Positions 1-9,055 of a DNA stretch of 31,512 nucleotides are shown piece by piece. A program made the position numbers and the translations under genes. The DNA is from Kerstersia similis (GTDB taxonomy: Bacteria; Pseudomonadota; Gammaproteobacteria; Burkholderiales; Burkholderiaceae_B): assembly GCF_965139615.1 (NCBI RefSeq), contig NZ_CBCSIQ010000036.1:1-31512 (forward strand), given 5' to 3'. Under the pieces are notes generated by a model. The model saw only the letters and a program-made list of their open reading frames with translations, was not told the origin of the DNA and did no database searches. Each line of letters starts with the position of its first letter. The stretch's first letter is position 1.

Positions 1-428
1 GCCGGCCCCACCCAGACGCAAGCCGTCCCGGACGCCGCGACGGTCTTGGTGAACTGCGATGTCCGCTGCCATGCCCAGGCCTTTTGAAAGGCTGGCTTGT
101 CGTAACTGGCTAGCGTATCACCCATCACAACCACCAACAGATCAGGCTTGTCTGCCGCGATCAAAGCAGCAATTGGCGTCGTGCGGCCACCGCTGGGTTG
201 AAACGTCGCCCGTTCGCTGCCACGACGCTCTGCCGCACCGCAGGTGCCCGCGCTCGCTGCCAGCCAATCGCCAGGATTCGAACCACACACACCAACCGTA
301 TGAACCACAGCGCCTTGACGCACGAAATCGTCATGCAGTGTGTCGATCAGATAATCCGGCGACGTCAAATGGCTATCGCCAATCATCAGAATACTCAAAC
401 CTGCGAGCAGGGAAGCTGAAGCGGGCAT
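1..428 (-). CDS. SGNH/GDSL-type hydrolase-like protein, partial (3' end outside window)
   Basis: The first 142 codons of a gene that runs off the left edge are visible. An N-terminal beta-strand leads into a GDSH motif (Ser19), the nucleophile block of SGNH/GDSL esterases and acetyl-transfer proteins. A second hydrophobic strand near residues 97-104 ends in VMGDT, in the place where the family usually has a GxND block. The ATG at 428 is preceded by AAGG about 9 nt upstream. No signal peptide precedes the catalytic strand, so location is uncertain. The gene lies 68 nt downstream of bcsC on the same strand and is probably in its operon. In Pseudomonas wss-type cellulose operons an SGNH protein (WssF) follows BcsC and belongs to a cellulose acetylation set; equivalence here is inferred from position and fold only. 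The catalytic Asp/His block lies outside the window. Confidence 0.7.
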   Translation of the reverse strand, partial: MPASASLLAGLSILMIGDSHLTSPDYLIDTLHDDFVRQGAVVHTVGVCGSNPGDWLAASAGTCGAAERRGSERATFQPSGGRTTPIAALIAADKPDLLVVVMGDTLASYDKPAFQKAWAWQRTSQFTKTVAASGTACVWVGP

Positions 429-496
429 GTTATTAACCTTTTTATTTATCTAAGTAATTGGGGGGAGAATGGAAAAAACATTTGCCATGCAAGGGT

Positions 497-3400
497 TCAG
501 GGCCTGTTGTAAGGGGATCTGTAAGGTTCCAACGGAAGGGCCAAGGGTGCCGCAACCGGATGCAGCCAATAGCGCAAATACACGCCACCGCCCCACTGTC
601 GATAATCCCTGGCGTTATCCATCGTCATAGATCCGCCCAGAACCCATTGCTGGTTCAATCGGTACTCCGCTGCAGCGGCCAGGTTATAGGCCACACCTGT
701 ATGCGACTGTCCGTCGTAGCGCGCCGTGGCCCCAGAGGCTCCCGCTGCCTGCGCCGCAGCCAGCTCTGCCGCCGCCTGTCGGCTGGCATCGGTAGGGAAA
801 TAATCCGCGCTGTCTTCCTTGAAATGCTGGATCCCGATGGCTCCCTGCAAGCGGTAGCTGAAATCGTCACCACGTTTGGCCCAGGTGACGGGAAAATTCA
901 GCATATACATGGATTGCGGGCTGAAGTAGCCGCCATGCCCCCAGCTGAAAAAACGCAGATTGCGCTGGTATCCCACCGCGCCGGCATGCACGCCCGCCGT
1001 CCAGCGCTCATCGGCTGTTTCGTACAAGTGCCGATAGACCCCGACACCCCCGGCGATGCGTCCGTTCGACCGCACGTTCTTACCGCGCAAAGCATGCCAG
1101 GAGCCGTAACCATACACACCCGTGGCGCCATCATCCCAGCCCAGCCGGGCAAGCGCGCCTGTGGCTGTAACGCCGCCCCATGGCTCATCCGTCTGCGCAT
1201 CTCGCGTGCCCGCGTACGACAGCAGGCTATCAGTCACGGCTCGACGCGACACTTCGACGCCATAGCCGGTATGCTGGCTCAATGCACCTTGCACCGACAG
1301 ACCGCCAACCACGTTGGTACGCTGGAAACCCAGGGGTGTAGTGCCAAGATCCATCGTCACCCCCGAATCCGACTCATAGGCCACGGAGACCCCGACACCG
1401 CTATCACGCTGAGCTCCGGTGTGTCCGACGCTGCCGTTCGTCAGCACACCGGCATCCACTGCTGCAGTACCGGCATCGAGCCACACCGGCGTCGCACGCA
1501 AAGCGACCGTCCCGCTCCCGGCAGGCAAGCGCACTTCCAGGGGCGTACTCACCTCGCGCATGCGGCTGCTGCCTGCCTCGCCATTATTGGCTCGCCCCAT
1601 CACGCCCCAGCGCACTTCGACATTACGCTCCGCACGGAGCGCTGCCAGCTCATCCTGCCAGGCGGCCAAAGTTCCCGCATCAACGCTGTGCTGTTGCTGC
1701 CCCACCCGTACGGCTGCCTGATAAAAATCCTCTGCCTGCGCAGCCCGACCGTACTGCCGCGCCAACTTGGCCGCCCGCGCAAGCACCTCAGTATCCTCTT
1801 GCGACAGGGCTACCGCATTCCCCAGCACCGTTTCCATATAGCGGACATCTCCCTGGCGGCCAGCCACTTCTGCAGCCTGCAATGCCACTTCGACGTTGCC
1901 GGGATCGCTTTCCAAAGTGGCACGATACTGCATCAGGAGTTGTTCCTGATGCTCGGGTTCCTGTCGAGCCACCTGCGGCGGTTTCCCGGGCTGCCGAGAA
2001 GCCACGGCGGCCGCCAGCAAACCTCGCGCCGCATCCAGGCTGGCAGGATCCGCTTGAGGACGCGCCTGTTTTTCCTGCTGCATTTGAGAGATGGCGAGCA
2101 GCGCTTCGCGCTCCGTCTGATTCAAATCCGCACTCTGCAATTGGCGCAACACGATATCAGCTTCCACAAGCTGTCCCGTCTGCACCAGCGCAGCCCCATA
2201 ACGCAACATCACGCCGACGCCAGCTTCGGAAGTTCCCATGACCGGCACCAGGCGACGCATCAGCATCAGGCCCTGTTCCAGCAGACTGGCCTCGATCATG
2301 GCATCCGCCACTTCGGTCAGCTGCACAATCGTCAACCCGCGTTCCTGCTCAAGTCCGGATAGGAGAGCAGCAGCACGCGCAGTCTCCCCTTGCCGCGCAG
2401 CCTGCCGGGCGTCATCCAGATCCAGCCAGAAACGCGCGCGATTCATCAATGTAGGGATCTTATCGCCATGCTGCGACGACGGTACGCGCGCCAGCAAAGT
2501 ACGTACCGCGTGCCAATCGCCCCGCTGTTCCGCGATCAACGCAGCGGCATACGCAGCATCAGGATGCTCCGGCTCGTCGCGCAGCACTTCCTCCATGACG
2601 CTGCGTGCGCTGGCAGGATCGCCTTGCCGCAGATACAGGCGTGCCAGTTCATAACCCGGCCAGACTTTGTCCGTCGGGTAGCGCATGACTTCGAGCAACG
2701 CAGCCTCAGTTTCCTCGTCATTACCGCGAGCCAAGGCATCCTGCACACGTAACTGGGCGACCCGCTGCCGCAAGAGCATCATGTCGCCGAATTCCGCCTG
2801 CAGGGCTGGCGTCAATCCCTGCACCAGCAGCAAAGCTTCGCGCGGCCGGCCAGACATCTCCAGCACATACACCAGGCCATGCAGCGCCTCGATGTTGCCC
2901 GGTTCCCGCACCAGAACGGCACGATAACTTGCCTCGGCATCCTCCCACTTCTGTTCCGCCGCCTGGATATGAGCCAGCCTGTTGAACGAAGCCGTCTGCT
3001 GCGTATCCAATTCCTGGGCACGAGCCACCAACCGATAGGCCGCAGCATACTCCCCGTTCTCCTGTGCCCGGCCGGCATCGGCCAAAAACTTCCAGTAGCG
3101 TGCTGTCTCCAGCGCTGGCTGCCACGCTTTGCTACCTCGGACTGCACGCGCCAGCAAGGTTTCCGCGGCGGCGAAATCCTGCTGCTTCATTCGCACCAGG
3201 CCCAGGCCGCCCAATACGTCCGCGTTGCGAGGCAATGCCGCCTGCGCCTCCAGAAGATAACGCTCTGCTTCCTGGAGCTCGCCTTTTTCCAGCGCCTGCA
3301 TACCTGCCGTGATACGCGCATCCTGCACCCACGGTTTGGCGGACTCACTGACTGCCGGGGGGCTGCTTTTCCGTGCGGCAGCCGTCGTTTGCGATGCTGG

Positions 3401-4237
3401 ACGCGCCCTGGATTCACGCGCCTGCGTAGCTTGCTGCAACAACTGTCGGATCTCCGCATCATCGTTTCCCAGCGCCAGATAGGACTCGAAAAACGGACGG
3501 TACTCCTCCGTCGGCGGGCCTATCCATGTCAGCGCAACACGCCAGGCCTCCTGGGCTTCACTGGCCACGGCAGGTACGGTCGAGAGCGCTTGCAAACGCC
3601 GCAACCCCTCCTGGCGACGTTTCAGATCACGCACCAGGTGTTTGGCCAGCCCCAGCTCATATCCCTTGTTGCCAGGCTCCGACTTCAGCAAGGTCTCCAG
3701 CCCTTTAATCGCCGCTGCAAGACCGTTTTTGGTGTAGCCCAGATAGTTGTAGTACTCGAACGCCAGCTCGCCCTGTGGCGCCTGCCCTGCCAATGCCTCG
3801 TCATACTTGGCAATGGCAGCCTCCAGATCTCGTGATACGACCAGCGTGCGCGCCTCTTCCAGAGCCGCACCCGCATCCTGCCGTTCAAAATGAATGGCTT
3901 GATCCAGCAGTGCCGCATAATGCGCCGCTGCATTGCCATTTTGCGCACGCAAGCGCTCCAGCCACTGCCGAGCACCCGCCAAGTCATGCTGCTGCAAGGC
4001 GCCCAGACCCATGCCATAAAAAGCCCGGGAACTCTCCGGCTGTACTTGCAGCAACTTCTCCCAGGATTCGGCGGCCCGCTTATAGTCTCCACGGTCCTGC
4101 CAATACTGCCCCTGTTGCTGCAGCAAGCGCAGCGCCTCCTGGCCGGCGTCGGCCCGGGACGGCTGTGCGTGAGCTGCCAACCCCATTCCCACACCCGCCG
4201 CAGCCAATGCCAAACGTACCCATCCGGACGTCAACAT
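497..4237 (-). CDS. bcsC: Cellulose synthase operon protein C (outer-membrane cellulose exporter)
   Basis: This 1246-residue protein is the outer-membrane export channel for cellulose. A signal peptide (residues 1 to about 24, ending AHA-QPS) is followed by a long TPR solenoid to roughly residue 850. Repeated helix pairs such as the one near residues 35-70 (YWQDRGDYKRAAESWEKLLQ) show the solenoid. The C-terminal 370 residues are rich in Gly, Tyr and aromatic beta-strands and match the BCSC_C beta-barrel. The ATG at 4237 was chosen over an in-frame start 21 codons upstream because it begins the signal peptide, has GGAG 8 nt upstream, and overlaps the bcsZ stop by 7 nt, so translation is likely coupled. 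In the family the TPR part scaffolds the periplasmic complex and the barrel exports the glucan. Length is slightly above the approximately 1150 residues usual in enterics. Confidence 0.95.
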   Translation of the reverse strand: MLTSGWVRLALAAAGVGMGLAAHAQPSRADAGQEALRLLQQQGQYWQDRGDYKRAAESWEKLLQVQPESSRAFYGMGLGALQQHDLAGARQWLERLRAQNGNAAAHYAALLDQAIHFERQDAGAALEEARTLVVSRDLEAAIAKYDEALAGQAPQGELAFEYYNYLGYTKNGLAAAIKGLETLLKSEPGNKGYELGLAKHLVRDLKRRQEGLRRLQALSTVPAVASEAQEAWRVALTWIGPPTEEYRPFFESYLALGNDDAEIRQLLQQATQARESRARPASQTTAAARKSSPPAVSESAKPWVQDARITAGMQALEKGELQEAERYLLEAQAALPRNADVLGGLGLVRMKQQDFAAAETLLARAVRGSKAWQPALETARYWKFLADAGRAQENGEYAAAYRLVARAQELDTQQTASFNRLAHIQAAEQKWEDAEASYRAVLVREPGNIEALHGLVYVLEMSGRPREALLLVQGLTPALQAEFGDMMLLRQRVAQLRVQDALARGNDEETEAALLEVMRYPTDKVWPGYELARLYLRQGDPASARSVMEEVLRDEPEHPDAAYAAALIAEQRGDWHAVRTLLARVPSSQHGDKIPTLMNRARFWLDLDDARQAARQGETARAAALLSGLEQERGLTIVQLTEVADAMIEASLLEQGLMLMRRLVPVMGTSEAGVGVMLRYGAALVQTGQLVEADIVLRQLQSADLNQTEREALLAISQMQQEKQARPQADPASLDAARGLLAAAVASRQPGKPPQVARQEPEHQEQLLMQYRATLESDPGNVEVALQAAEVAGRQGDVRYMETVLGNAVALSQEDTEVLARAAKLARQYGRAAQAEDFYQAAVRVGQQQHSVDAGTLAAWQDELAALRAERNVEVRWGVMGRANNGEAGSSRMREVSTPLEVRLPAGSGTVALRATPVWLDAGTAAVDAGVLTNGSVGHTGAQRDSGVGVSVAYESDSGVTMDLGTTPLGFQRTNVVGGLSVQGALSQHTGYGVEVSRRAVTDSLLSYAGTRDAQTDEPWGGVTATGALARLGWDDGATGVYGYGSWHALRGKNVRSNGRIAGGVGVYRHLYETADERWTAGVHAGAVGYQRNLRFFSWGHGGYFSPQSMYMLNFPVTWAKRGDDFSYRLQGAIGIQHFKEDSADYFPTDASRQAAAELAAAQAAGASGATARYDGQSHTGVAYNLAAAAEYRLNQQWVLGGSMTMDNARDYRQWGGGVYLRYWLHPVAAPLALPLEPYRSPYNRP

Positions 4238-5487
4238 TGCTTCTCCCAGGCCACGCGCAGTTCGCCAGACTTCAAGAACGAATAATGACCATCCTGCCAT
4301 CCGCTACTAAACAAATTGAGCACATGGTCGTAATAAGGCGGCTGGGCCTGAGCCAAGGCCTCGCTGGACAGACTGTCCTGCCATCCTTTTGAGGCCCGTT
4401 CCTGCTGAATGCGCATCGAATCGACATCCCCCAGTGCCCGGAAATAAGGCACCAGCGCCGCCGAAAATCCAAATGGCCCGACCTGACTGACGGTTCCTGC
4501 CGATACCTGGATTTTTTCAGGCGGCAAGCCCGTCAGGCGAACCTGCCGCGCCATGCCGTGCAAGCTCTGCAACAATGCGTCATGCAAAGGGTCATCCTCA
4601 GGCGTCACGCCAGCCCACATATAGGTACGGATGGCGTCATAGCTGCCCAGCTCGCCTTTCACCGGATCGTCGATAAACCGCCCAGGCTGCCCCGGCAATA
4701 CCTGCCAGCCTACCCAATCCGCAGCATAGCCATGCTGGCCCGCTCCTTGATAGACCTTGACCGTATTGCGCGCCACCTCTTCCCAAGGACCGTCAGGCGC
4801 AGCCAATGCCAAACGGCGAAACAGCGGCAACACCAGGTAGCTCGCATTCAGCTGCCAAATACCATCCGTACGCACAAAATCACGAAATCCCGGAAGTAAC
4901 ATTGCCCCAAAATCCGGCAGCACCGCCACTTCCTTCTGCTCTATCTGGGCCAGCAGGGCCATCGCATCACGCTGGTAATCGGGACGATTCCATAATCTGG
5001 CCGCCTCCAGCAAGTCATAGACAAACCAAACATCCCCATCGGACGCTGAGTTGTCGTCAATCACGCCCCACTGACCTTGGTCGTTCACGCCCCAAAGCCA
5101 GGCAGGCAGAGTCTCATGAATATTCCCACGCGCCAGATTATTGACCGCCCAGCGCCAGAGACGCTCGAACGTTTCCGGGTCATTGGCCACCAATGCAAAA
5201 AACATGGCATAGGACTGCCCTTCGGAAGAACTGTGCTGCCATGCCGTACTTGCGTCCAGCACACGGCCATCCTTCTGAATGAAATGGTCACGGAATGCCT
5301 GCCACTGCGGCCAATGCACGGCTGCCGGGCATGGCCGCGAACCTTGGGTGGGCGCACCCAGAGCAACAGGCGCGCCAAGAAAGGACGCCCAGGCCGCGAA
5401 CAGACCGCCCCCCAGCAACTGGCGCCGCCGCACATGAAATGTCTCACGCGAATACCGATAGGCAAGGTCATGCGACAGTCGCTTCAT
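4231..5487 (-). CDS. bcsZ: Endo-1,4-beta-glucanase of the cellulose operon (GH8)
   Basis: This 418-residue periplasmic cellulase of glycoside hydrolase family 8 trims nascent cellulose and aids its export. The segment SSSEGQSYAM carries the expected general-acid glutamate (Glu89). The SASDGD segment (Asp150 region) and the long aromatic-rich helices fit the (alpha/alpha)6 barrel. The N-terminus has three arginines (residues 20-22) in RRRQLLGG, followed by a hydrophobic stretch and an AxA-like site, which resembles a twin-arginine signal rather than a plain Sec signal. The start ATG overlaps the bcsB stop by 4 nt (ATGA), and the 3' end overlaps bcsC by 7 nt, placing it firmly in the operon. 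The identification is secure; the Tat assignment is a prediction. Confidence 0.95.
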   Translation of the reverse strand: MKRLSHDLAYRYSRETFHVRRRQLLGGGLFAAWASFLGAPVALGAPTQGSRPCPAAVHWPQWQAFRDHFIQKDGRVLDASTAWQHSSSEGQSYAMFFALVANDPETFERLWRWAVNNLARGNIHETLPAWLWGVNDQGQWGVIDDNSASDGDVWFVYDLLEAARLWNRPDYQRDAMALLAQIEQKEVAVLPDFGAMLLPGFRDFVRTDGIWQLNASYLVLPLFRRLALAAPDGPWEEVARNTVKVYQGAGQHGYAADWVGWQVLPGQPGRFIDDPVKGELGSYDAIRTYMWAGVTPEDDPLHDALLQSLHGMARQVRLTGLPPEKIQVSAGTVSQVGPFGFSAALVPYFRALGDVDSMRIQQERASKGWQDSLSSEALAQAQPPYYDHVLNLFSSGWQDGHYSFLKSGELRVAWEKQC

Positions 5488-7880
5488 TTTCCGTTCTCAC
5501 CACGCTTGGATGCATGTCGTAGCCATGGCCAGCGCCATGACAGGCGCTGCTGTCCGGTCGCTCGGCCAAACCAGCCCACTACACCGATCAACACGATGCA
5601 CAGGCCCAGGACCGCCAGCCAACCATACCTGTCTAGCCACGATAAGGGCGCTCCATTCTGCCACCACCAGCGCCAACGCTGCCACAGGCTTAGTTCACCT
5701 ACGAAATAAGTGGATTCAGCCACCAGGACATCGACTTTTTCGCCACGCACCACGACCAGACTGCCATCGAAGTGATTGGCACTGCCAGGCGCTTGCTTGT
5801 CATTGCGCAACTCGGGCATATTCGCGCGCATCCCTGCCACCTGCATGGCCCGAGCCGCATCCAGCAAGCCTTTTTCGTTCGCGCTGGCAAACAGAACCAC
5901 GCTGCGTTGAGGCGTGACCGGCGACTCGAAACCTGCCACGATCGCGCTATCTCCAGCACTGAAGAAGCCGATCTCGCTCCGGGCGGGCCAAGCACTTCCG
6001 GCCAAGCGCTCTGCCCCGGATTTTCCACTCGCGTGTTGGTAGGCTATATCAGACGTCTGAAAAAAATGCTGCTGCCCTACGTCATAAGCTGCAGGAGCGG
6101 TTTCCCCCCACAACTCGCGCACCCGCCCCGGTGCTGCCGTCAGAACCAGCAAATCCTTGCCGTCCCCGGCGGGGCTTCTCTCACGGCTGACTTGCAATGC
6201 CAGCACAGGAAAACCGGTGGACTCGCCAAAACGTCCCATGACCTCCAGGTATGCAGACAGGGCTTGTGCTCCGGGCTCGGCGTCCAGCAACACTTGGGTA
6301 TCGGCGAGATCCGCCATGCGGGTAAACGGCCAGCCACTCGACACGAATGCGGCCAAGTCAGGCATGGCCTTGTAATGGGCATAGCCCGTGAAATCCAGCG
6401 TCGAAGTCGGATCAATGCTGCCGCGCACATTATCGACAATGATGTCGCGGCAGATACCTTCCTTTAAGTAGTCATACATAAAGCGGAACTGCAGCTGCCC
6501 ACGATCGGCCAGCAGCGTCAGCGGCAACGTCATGCTCACATGCTGCAAAGCGTCGCCATCAGTGCCCAGTGCCCCCCGTACCAATTCGGCGTAACGGGGA
6601 TGATCCTGCGCCACCAAAGGATACGATCGCAGATACTGCTCATTGGCTCCGACCAGCAAAGACGAATTTCGGGCCGTGGGCTGCGGGGTATAGCGATATT
6701 TCAGATCCAGCGGCACATCGGCGCCCTGCCAATCGAACAGATCCGGTGGCAAACGCAGGTTCAGACGCATCGTCCCGGGGTCATAGCCCGAGACGCTCAA
6801 CCCGCCTTCCGTCGTCAGTGCTCCCAGTTGCACAGGTTTGTCAGTCGCCAACCAGCGCGGCGCATCGTAAGGCTGGCGCGGCCTTTTCGTGACTAGGCCG
6901 CCCACTTCGGCCACCGGTCCGCTGAGGGCAACGGCACCAACGGCCAGCACTGCCGCCGCCTGCCGCAATTCCGCACTATCGCGCCCCAACACCAGCAAAA
7001 GCTTGGCGGCAGGATCATCGGGATGCGTCATCATCGCAATCGTCGGCCCTCGCAGCGGCTCGGCCAGCCAACGCTGAGCTGCCTCGCCCTGCTGCATCAC
7101 GACAGCGTTGCCTTGCCGGGGCACAGCATCCAGACTCACGGGAAATCTGGCCCCCCGGTAATCCGCCATGGCACCGAACCACGAAGCCAGTATCCCCGCC
7201 GCTTCCAGCGCCTGGTCATCAGGGCTTGCATCCAGCACCATGGGTAAAGTCAGCAGACGATTATCTCGAGGGTCGAAAAACGGGACTGGCAGAAGCGCCA
7301 GTTCGTCCGGCAACAGCAACGGGGCCGTCTCCAACTCCAAAAAGCTATTCTTGCTAATGGAAACCCACAGACTGGAGTGCAGGGGATCCTCGCACTCCAT
7401 CGTGTAGTGGCCCAGAAACTGCATTTTCAGCTGATTGAATACCGCCATCAAATGTGCCGGCAACACCAGGCTGGCCGATACGTTCCGACCGGCATCTGCA
7501 CGCGGCAAATCCAGCGTCGCCACGGTTTCATCATTCAAGGAGATATTGAGTTGCGAAAGCTCCTCCAGCAAGGCCGGCGAGTACGCATAATTCAGATTGA
7601 GCCGCGCCGCACTGACAACCTCATCGGCACGCACACTGAAAGGCAGGCTACGCCCGACGTCCACGCCATGCAAGCGGATGGGATAGCGCTCCCCCAGGCT
7701 TTCAAAAGTGATGGTACGGGCAGTCCGCGCCACCATCGCCGACTCGTTTTCCTGGGCAGCCGCATGCTCCTGCTGCGCAGGCCCCTCCGACGATTCCTGC
7801 GCCTGGACCGGGATTATCAGGGATGCGATGCCCAATGCAATACACGCAGCAATGCTCTGCCGACCGCTCCCCAATCTCAT
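5484..7880 (-). CDS. bcsB: Cellulose synthase regulatory/periplasmic subunit B
   Basis: BcsB is the periplasmic, inner-membrane-anchored partner of the BcsA synthase and guides the glucan chain with carbohydrate-binding domains. The 798-residue product begins with a signal peptide ending about VQAQE. Alternating beta-rich carbohydrate-binding and flavodoxin-like domains follow, and it closes with one C-terminal transmembrane helix (about residues 752-771) and a basic tail. The ATG at 7880 starts the signal peptide; a TTG 14 codons upstream is in frame but adds residues that do not look like a signal. The ribosome-binding site is weak (GGGATG about 12 nt upstream). It is the first gene of the operon here: only a short promoter region separates it from an unrelated Nudix gene, so bcsA, normally just upstream, is missing at this locus. 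Confidence 0.93.
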   Translation of the reverse strand: MRLGSGRQSIAACIALGIASLIIPVQAQESSEGPAQQEHAAAQENESAMVARTARTITFESLGERYPIRLHGVDVGRSLPFSVRADEVVSAARLNLNYAYSPALLEELSQLNISLNDETVATLDLPRADAGRNVSASLVLPAHLMAVFNQLKMQFLGHYTMECEDPLHSSLWVSISKNSFLELETAPLLLPDELALLPVPFFDPRDNRLLTLPMVLDASPDDQALEAAGILASWFGAMADYRGARFPVSLDAVPRQGNAVVMQQGEAAQRWLAEPLRGPTIAMMTHPDDPAAKLLLVLGRDSAELRQAAAVLAVGAVALSGPVAEVGGLVTKRPRQPYDAPRWLATDKPVQLGALTTEGGLSVSGYDPGTMRLNLRLPPDLFDWQGADVPLDLKYRYTPQPTARNSSLLVGANEQYLRSYPLVAQDHPRYAELVRGALGTDGDALQHVSMTLPLTLLADRGQLQFRFMYDYLKEGICRDIIVDNVRGSIDPTSTLDFTGYAHYKAMPDLAAFVSSGWPFTRMADLADTQVLLDAEPGAQALSAYLEVMGRFGESTGFPVLALQVSRERSPAGDGKDLLVLTAAPGRVRELWGETAPAAYDVGQQHFFQTSDIAYQHASGKSGAERLAGSAWPARSEIGFFSAGDSAIVAGFESPVTPQRSVVLFASANEKGLLDAARAMQVAGMRANMPELRNDKQAPGSANHFDGSLVVVRGEKVDVLVAESTYFVGELSLWQRWRWWWQNGAPLSWLDRYGWLAVLGLCIVLIGVVGWFGRATGQQRLSWRWPWLRHASKRGENGK

Positions 7881-7964
7881 TGAAGATACACATCCCACAG
7901 TAGCGGCTCTGCACAGCGCCAAGGCGACGTGGCAACAACCTATTGAAATAATTAGTTTCTACTT

Positions 7965-7973
7965 ATTATATCA
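7965..7973 (-). promoter_or_regulatory. Extended -10 promoter for the bcs operon
   Basis: Read on the minus strand this is TGATATAAT, a perfect TGn-TATAAT extended -10 element. It lies about 85 nt upstream of the bcsB ATG in an AT-rich stretch that contrasts with the GC-rich surroundings. No good -35 is visible at the right distance, as is usual for extended -10 promoters. The predicted start point is near 7958, giving a leader of about 78 nt. A 6-bp hairpin (7996-8001 with 8009-8014) lies just upstream, between this promoter and the Nudix gene; it lacks a T-run, so I do not call it a terminator. Confidence 0.5.
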
Positions 7974-8063
7974 ATAAACATGTGCATTCCTACCAGTGCT
8001 GCTTCATTCAGCACCAGAAAGCGATCGCCCGGGCCGTAGCCCCTCACAGATCATCGTCGCCCA

Positions 8064-8771
8064 TCAGCGCCGCAGCGCCAGGTAAAGATTGCGCAGCATC
8101 GCCGCCGTCGCGCCCCAAATGAAGTACTTGTCCCAGGAGACCGAGTAGTAGCGCCGGCTGGCACCATCGGGCAGTTGTGCGGAATGAATACGGTAATTGG
8201 CCGGATCCAGCAGATACTCCAGCGGGGCCTCGAAAATCTCGGCCACTTCCCGCACCGCTGGCTCCAGTGATGGGTTGCCCTCCACCCAGGCCGCTATCGG
8301 CGTGACAGCGAACCCGGTGACCGTCAAGTATTGAGGCAAGGCACCCAAAACCCGAACCTGCTCGGGGCGCAAGCCGATTTCTTCGTGGCTTTCACGCAGT
8401 GCCGTAGCAACCGGCCCGTCATCACTGTGCTCGGCCCGCCCGCCAGGAAAACTGACCTGCCCGGCATGATGGCTGAGGTTGGCGCTGCGCTGCGTCAACA
8501 GCATGCCGGCCCCGTCGCTGCGCATGACAATGGGCATCAGAACGGCTGCCTGCACCGGCTGCATGGCTGCAGGCATGGTACGCAAGCTCAGGCCGATATC
8601 GCCCCCCAACACCGAGCCCGGCGCCTGGCCGAGCTGCCCCAGGCGCGCCTGTATGGCGTCGCCCGTCAGGAGTTCTGACGGCAGGCGCGCCTCAACAGGC
8701 AGCGGCGCCCATGGTTGAGCCTGCGGATCAAAAATCTGCAGTTCCCTGGAAGTGTTGGATGCGTCAGCCAT
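8064..8771 (-). CDS. CoA pyrophosphatase-type Nudix hydrolase
   Basis: This 235-residue Nudix enzyme carries the full Nudix box with the REx2EE core (RESHEE, about residues 124-129) after FPGG. Just before it, LLTQRS...HHAGQVSFPGG matches the signature of the CoA/acyl-CoA pyrophosphatase subgroup (NudL/YeaB, Nudt7-like), which cleave CoA to 3',5'-ADP and 4'-phosphopantetheine. The ATG at 8771 was preferred to an upstream in-frame start because GGGAA lies 9 nt before it and the added residues have no family support. It stands alone between the pxp and bcs operons on the same strand, with gaps of 284 and about 180 nt, so it is probably transcribed independently. Substrate specificity is inferred from the motif. 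Confidence 0.85.
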   Translation of the reverse strand: MADASNTSRELQIFDPQAQPWAPLPVEARLPSELLTGDAIQARLGQLGQAPGSVLGGDIGLSLRTMPAAMQPVQAAVLMPIVMRSDGAGMLLTQRSANLSHHAGQVSFPGGRAEHSDDGPVATALRESHEEIGLRPEQVRVLGALPQYLTVTGFAVTPIAAWVEGNPSLEPAVREVAEIFEAPLEYLLDPANYRIHSAQLPDGASRRYYSVSWDKYFIWGATAAMLRNLYLALRR

Positions 8772-8966
8772 GGTACTTATTCCCACGCCAGCTGCAATGG
8801 GCCTTCCGCCACGGCATGCCGGCAATGGCAGGCCGCCAGCGGTTGGAGGCTGGCTTATCTAGTGATTGCTAGGTTATTGACCGGCAGTATATCTCCGGGT
8901 TCCCTAACCACAACGTTCCCATGCCGTCGAGCGCCATGGCCGACAGTGATCACCACAGCCCACTGC

Positions 8967-8993
8967 CCACTGCCCACCGTCCGCGGTCAGTGG
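8967..8993. other. Hairpin in the gap between the carboxylase and Nudix genes
   Basis: CCACTG (8967-8972) pairs with CAGTGG (8988-8993), and inside it ACCG pairs with CGGT around a TCCG loop, with a 3-nt bulge on one side. An overlapping direct repeat of CACTGCC precedes it. It lies downstream of the pxp operon but has no T-run on the minus strand, so intrinsic termination is doubtful. The rest of 8772-9055 shows no gene. Confidence 0.3.
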
Positions 8994-9055
8994 TCGTTTG
9001 GTGACGCTGCGCATCAGGTTTCCCATGCGCGTCCGCCCCCCCCCAGGCGCAACTT

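Noticed and set aside
458..2362. Open frame of more than 600 codons on the plus strand opposite bcsC
   Set aside because: It is antisense to a well-supported bcsC gene, has a low-complexity Arg/His/Pro-rich composition and matches no fold; it is a by-product of GC-rich codon use.
2879..3835. Open frame of 318 codons on the plus strand opposite bcsC
   Set aside because: It is antisense to the TPR region of bcsC, with no Shine-Dalgarno sequence and no domain pattern.
8967..8993. Intrinsic terminator after the pxp operon
   Set aside because: The hairpin lacks a T-run on the minus strand; it is listed only as a hairpin.
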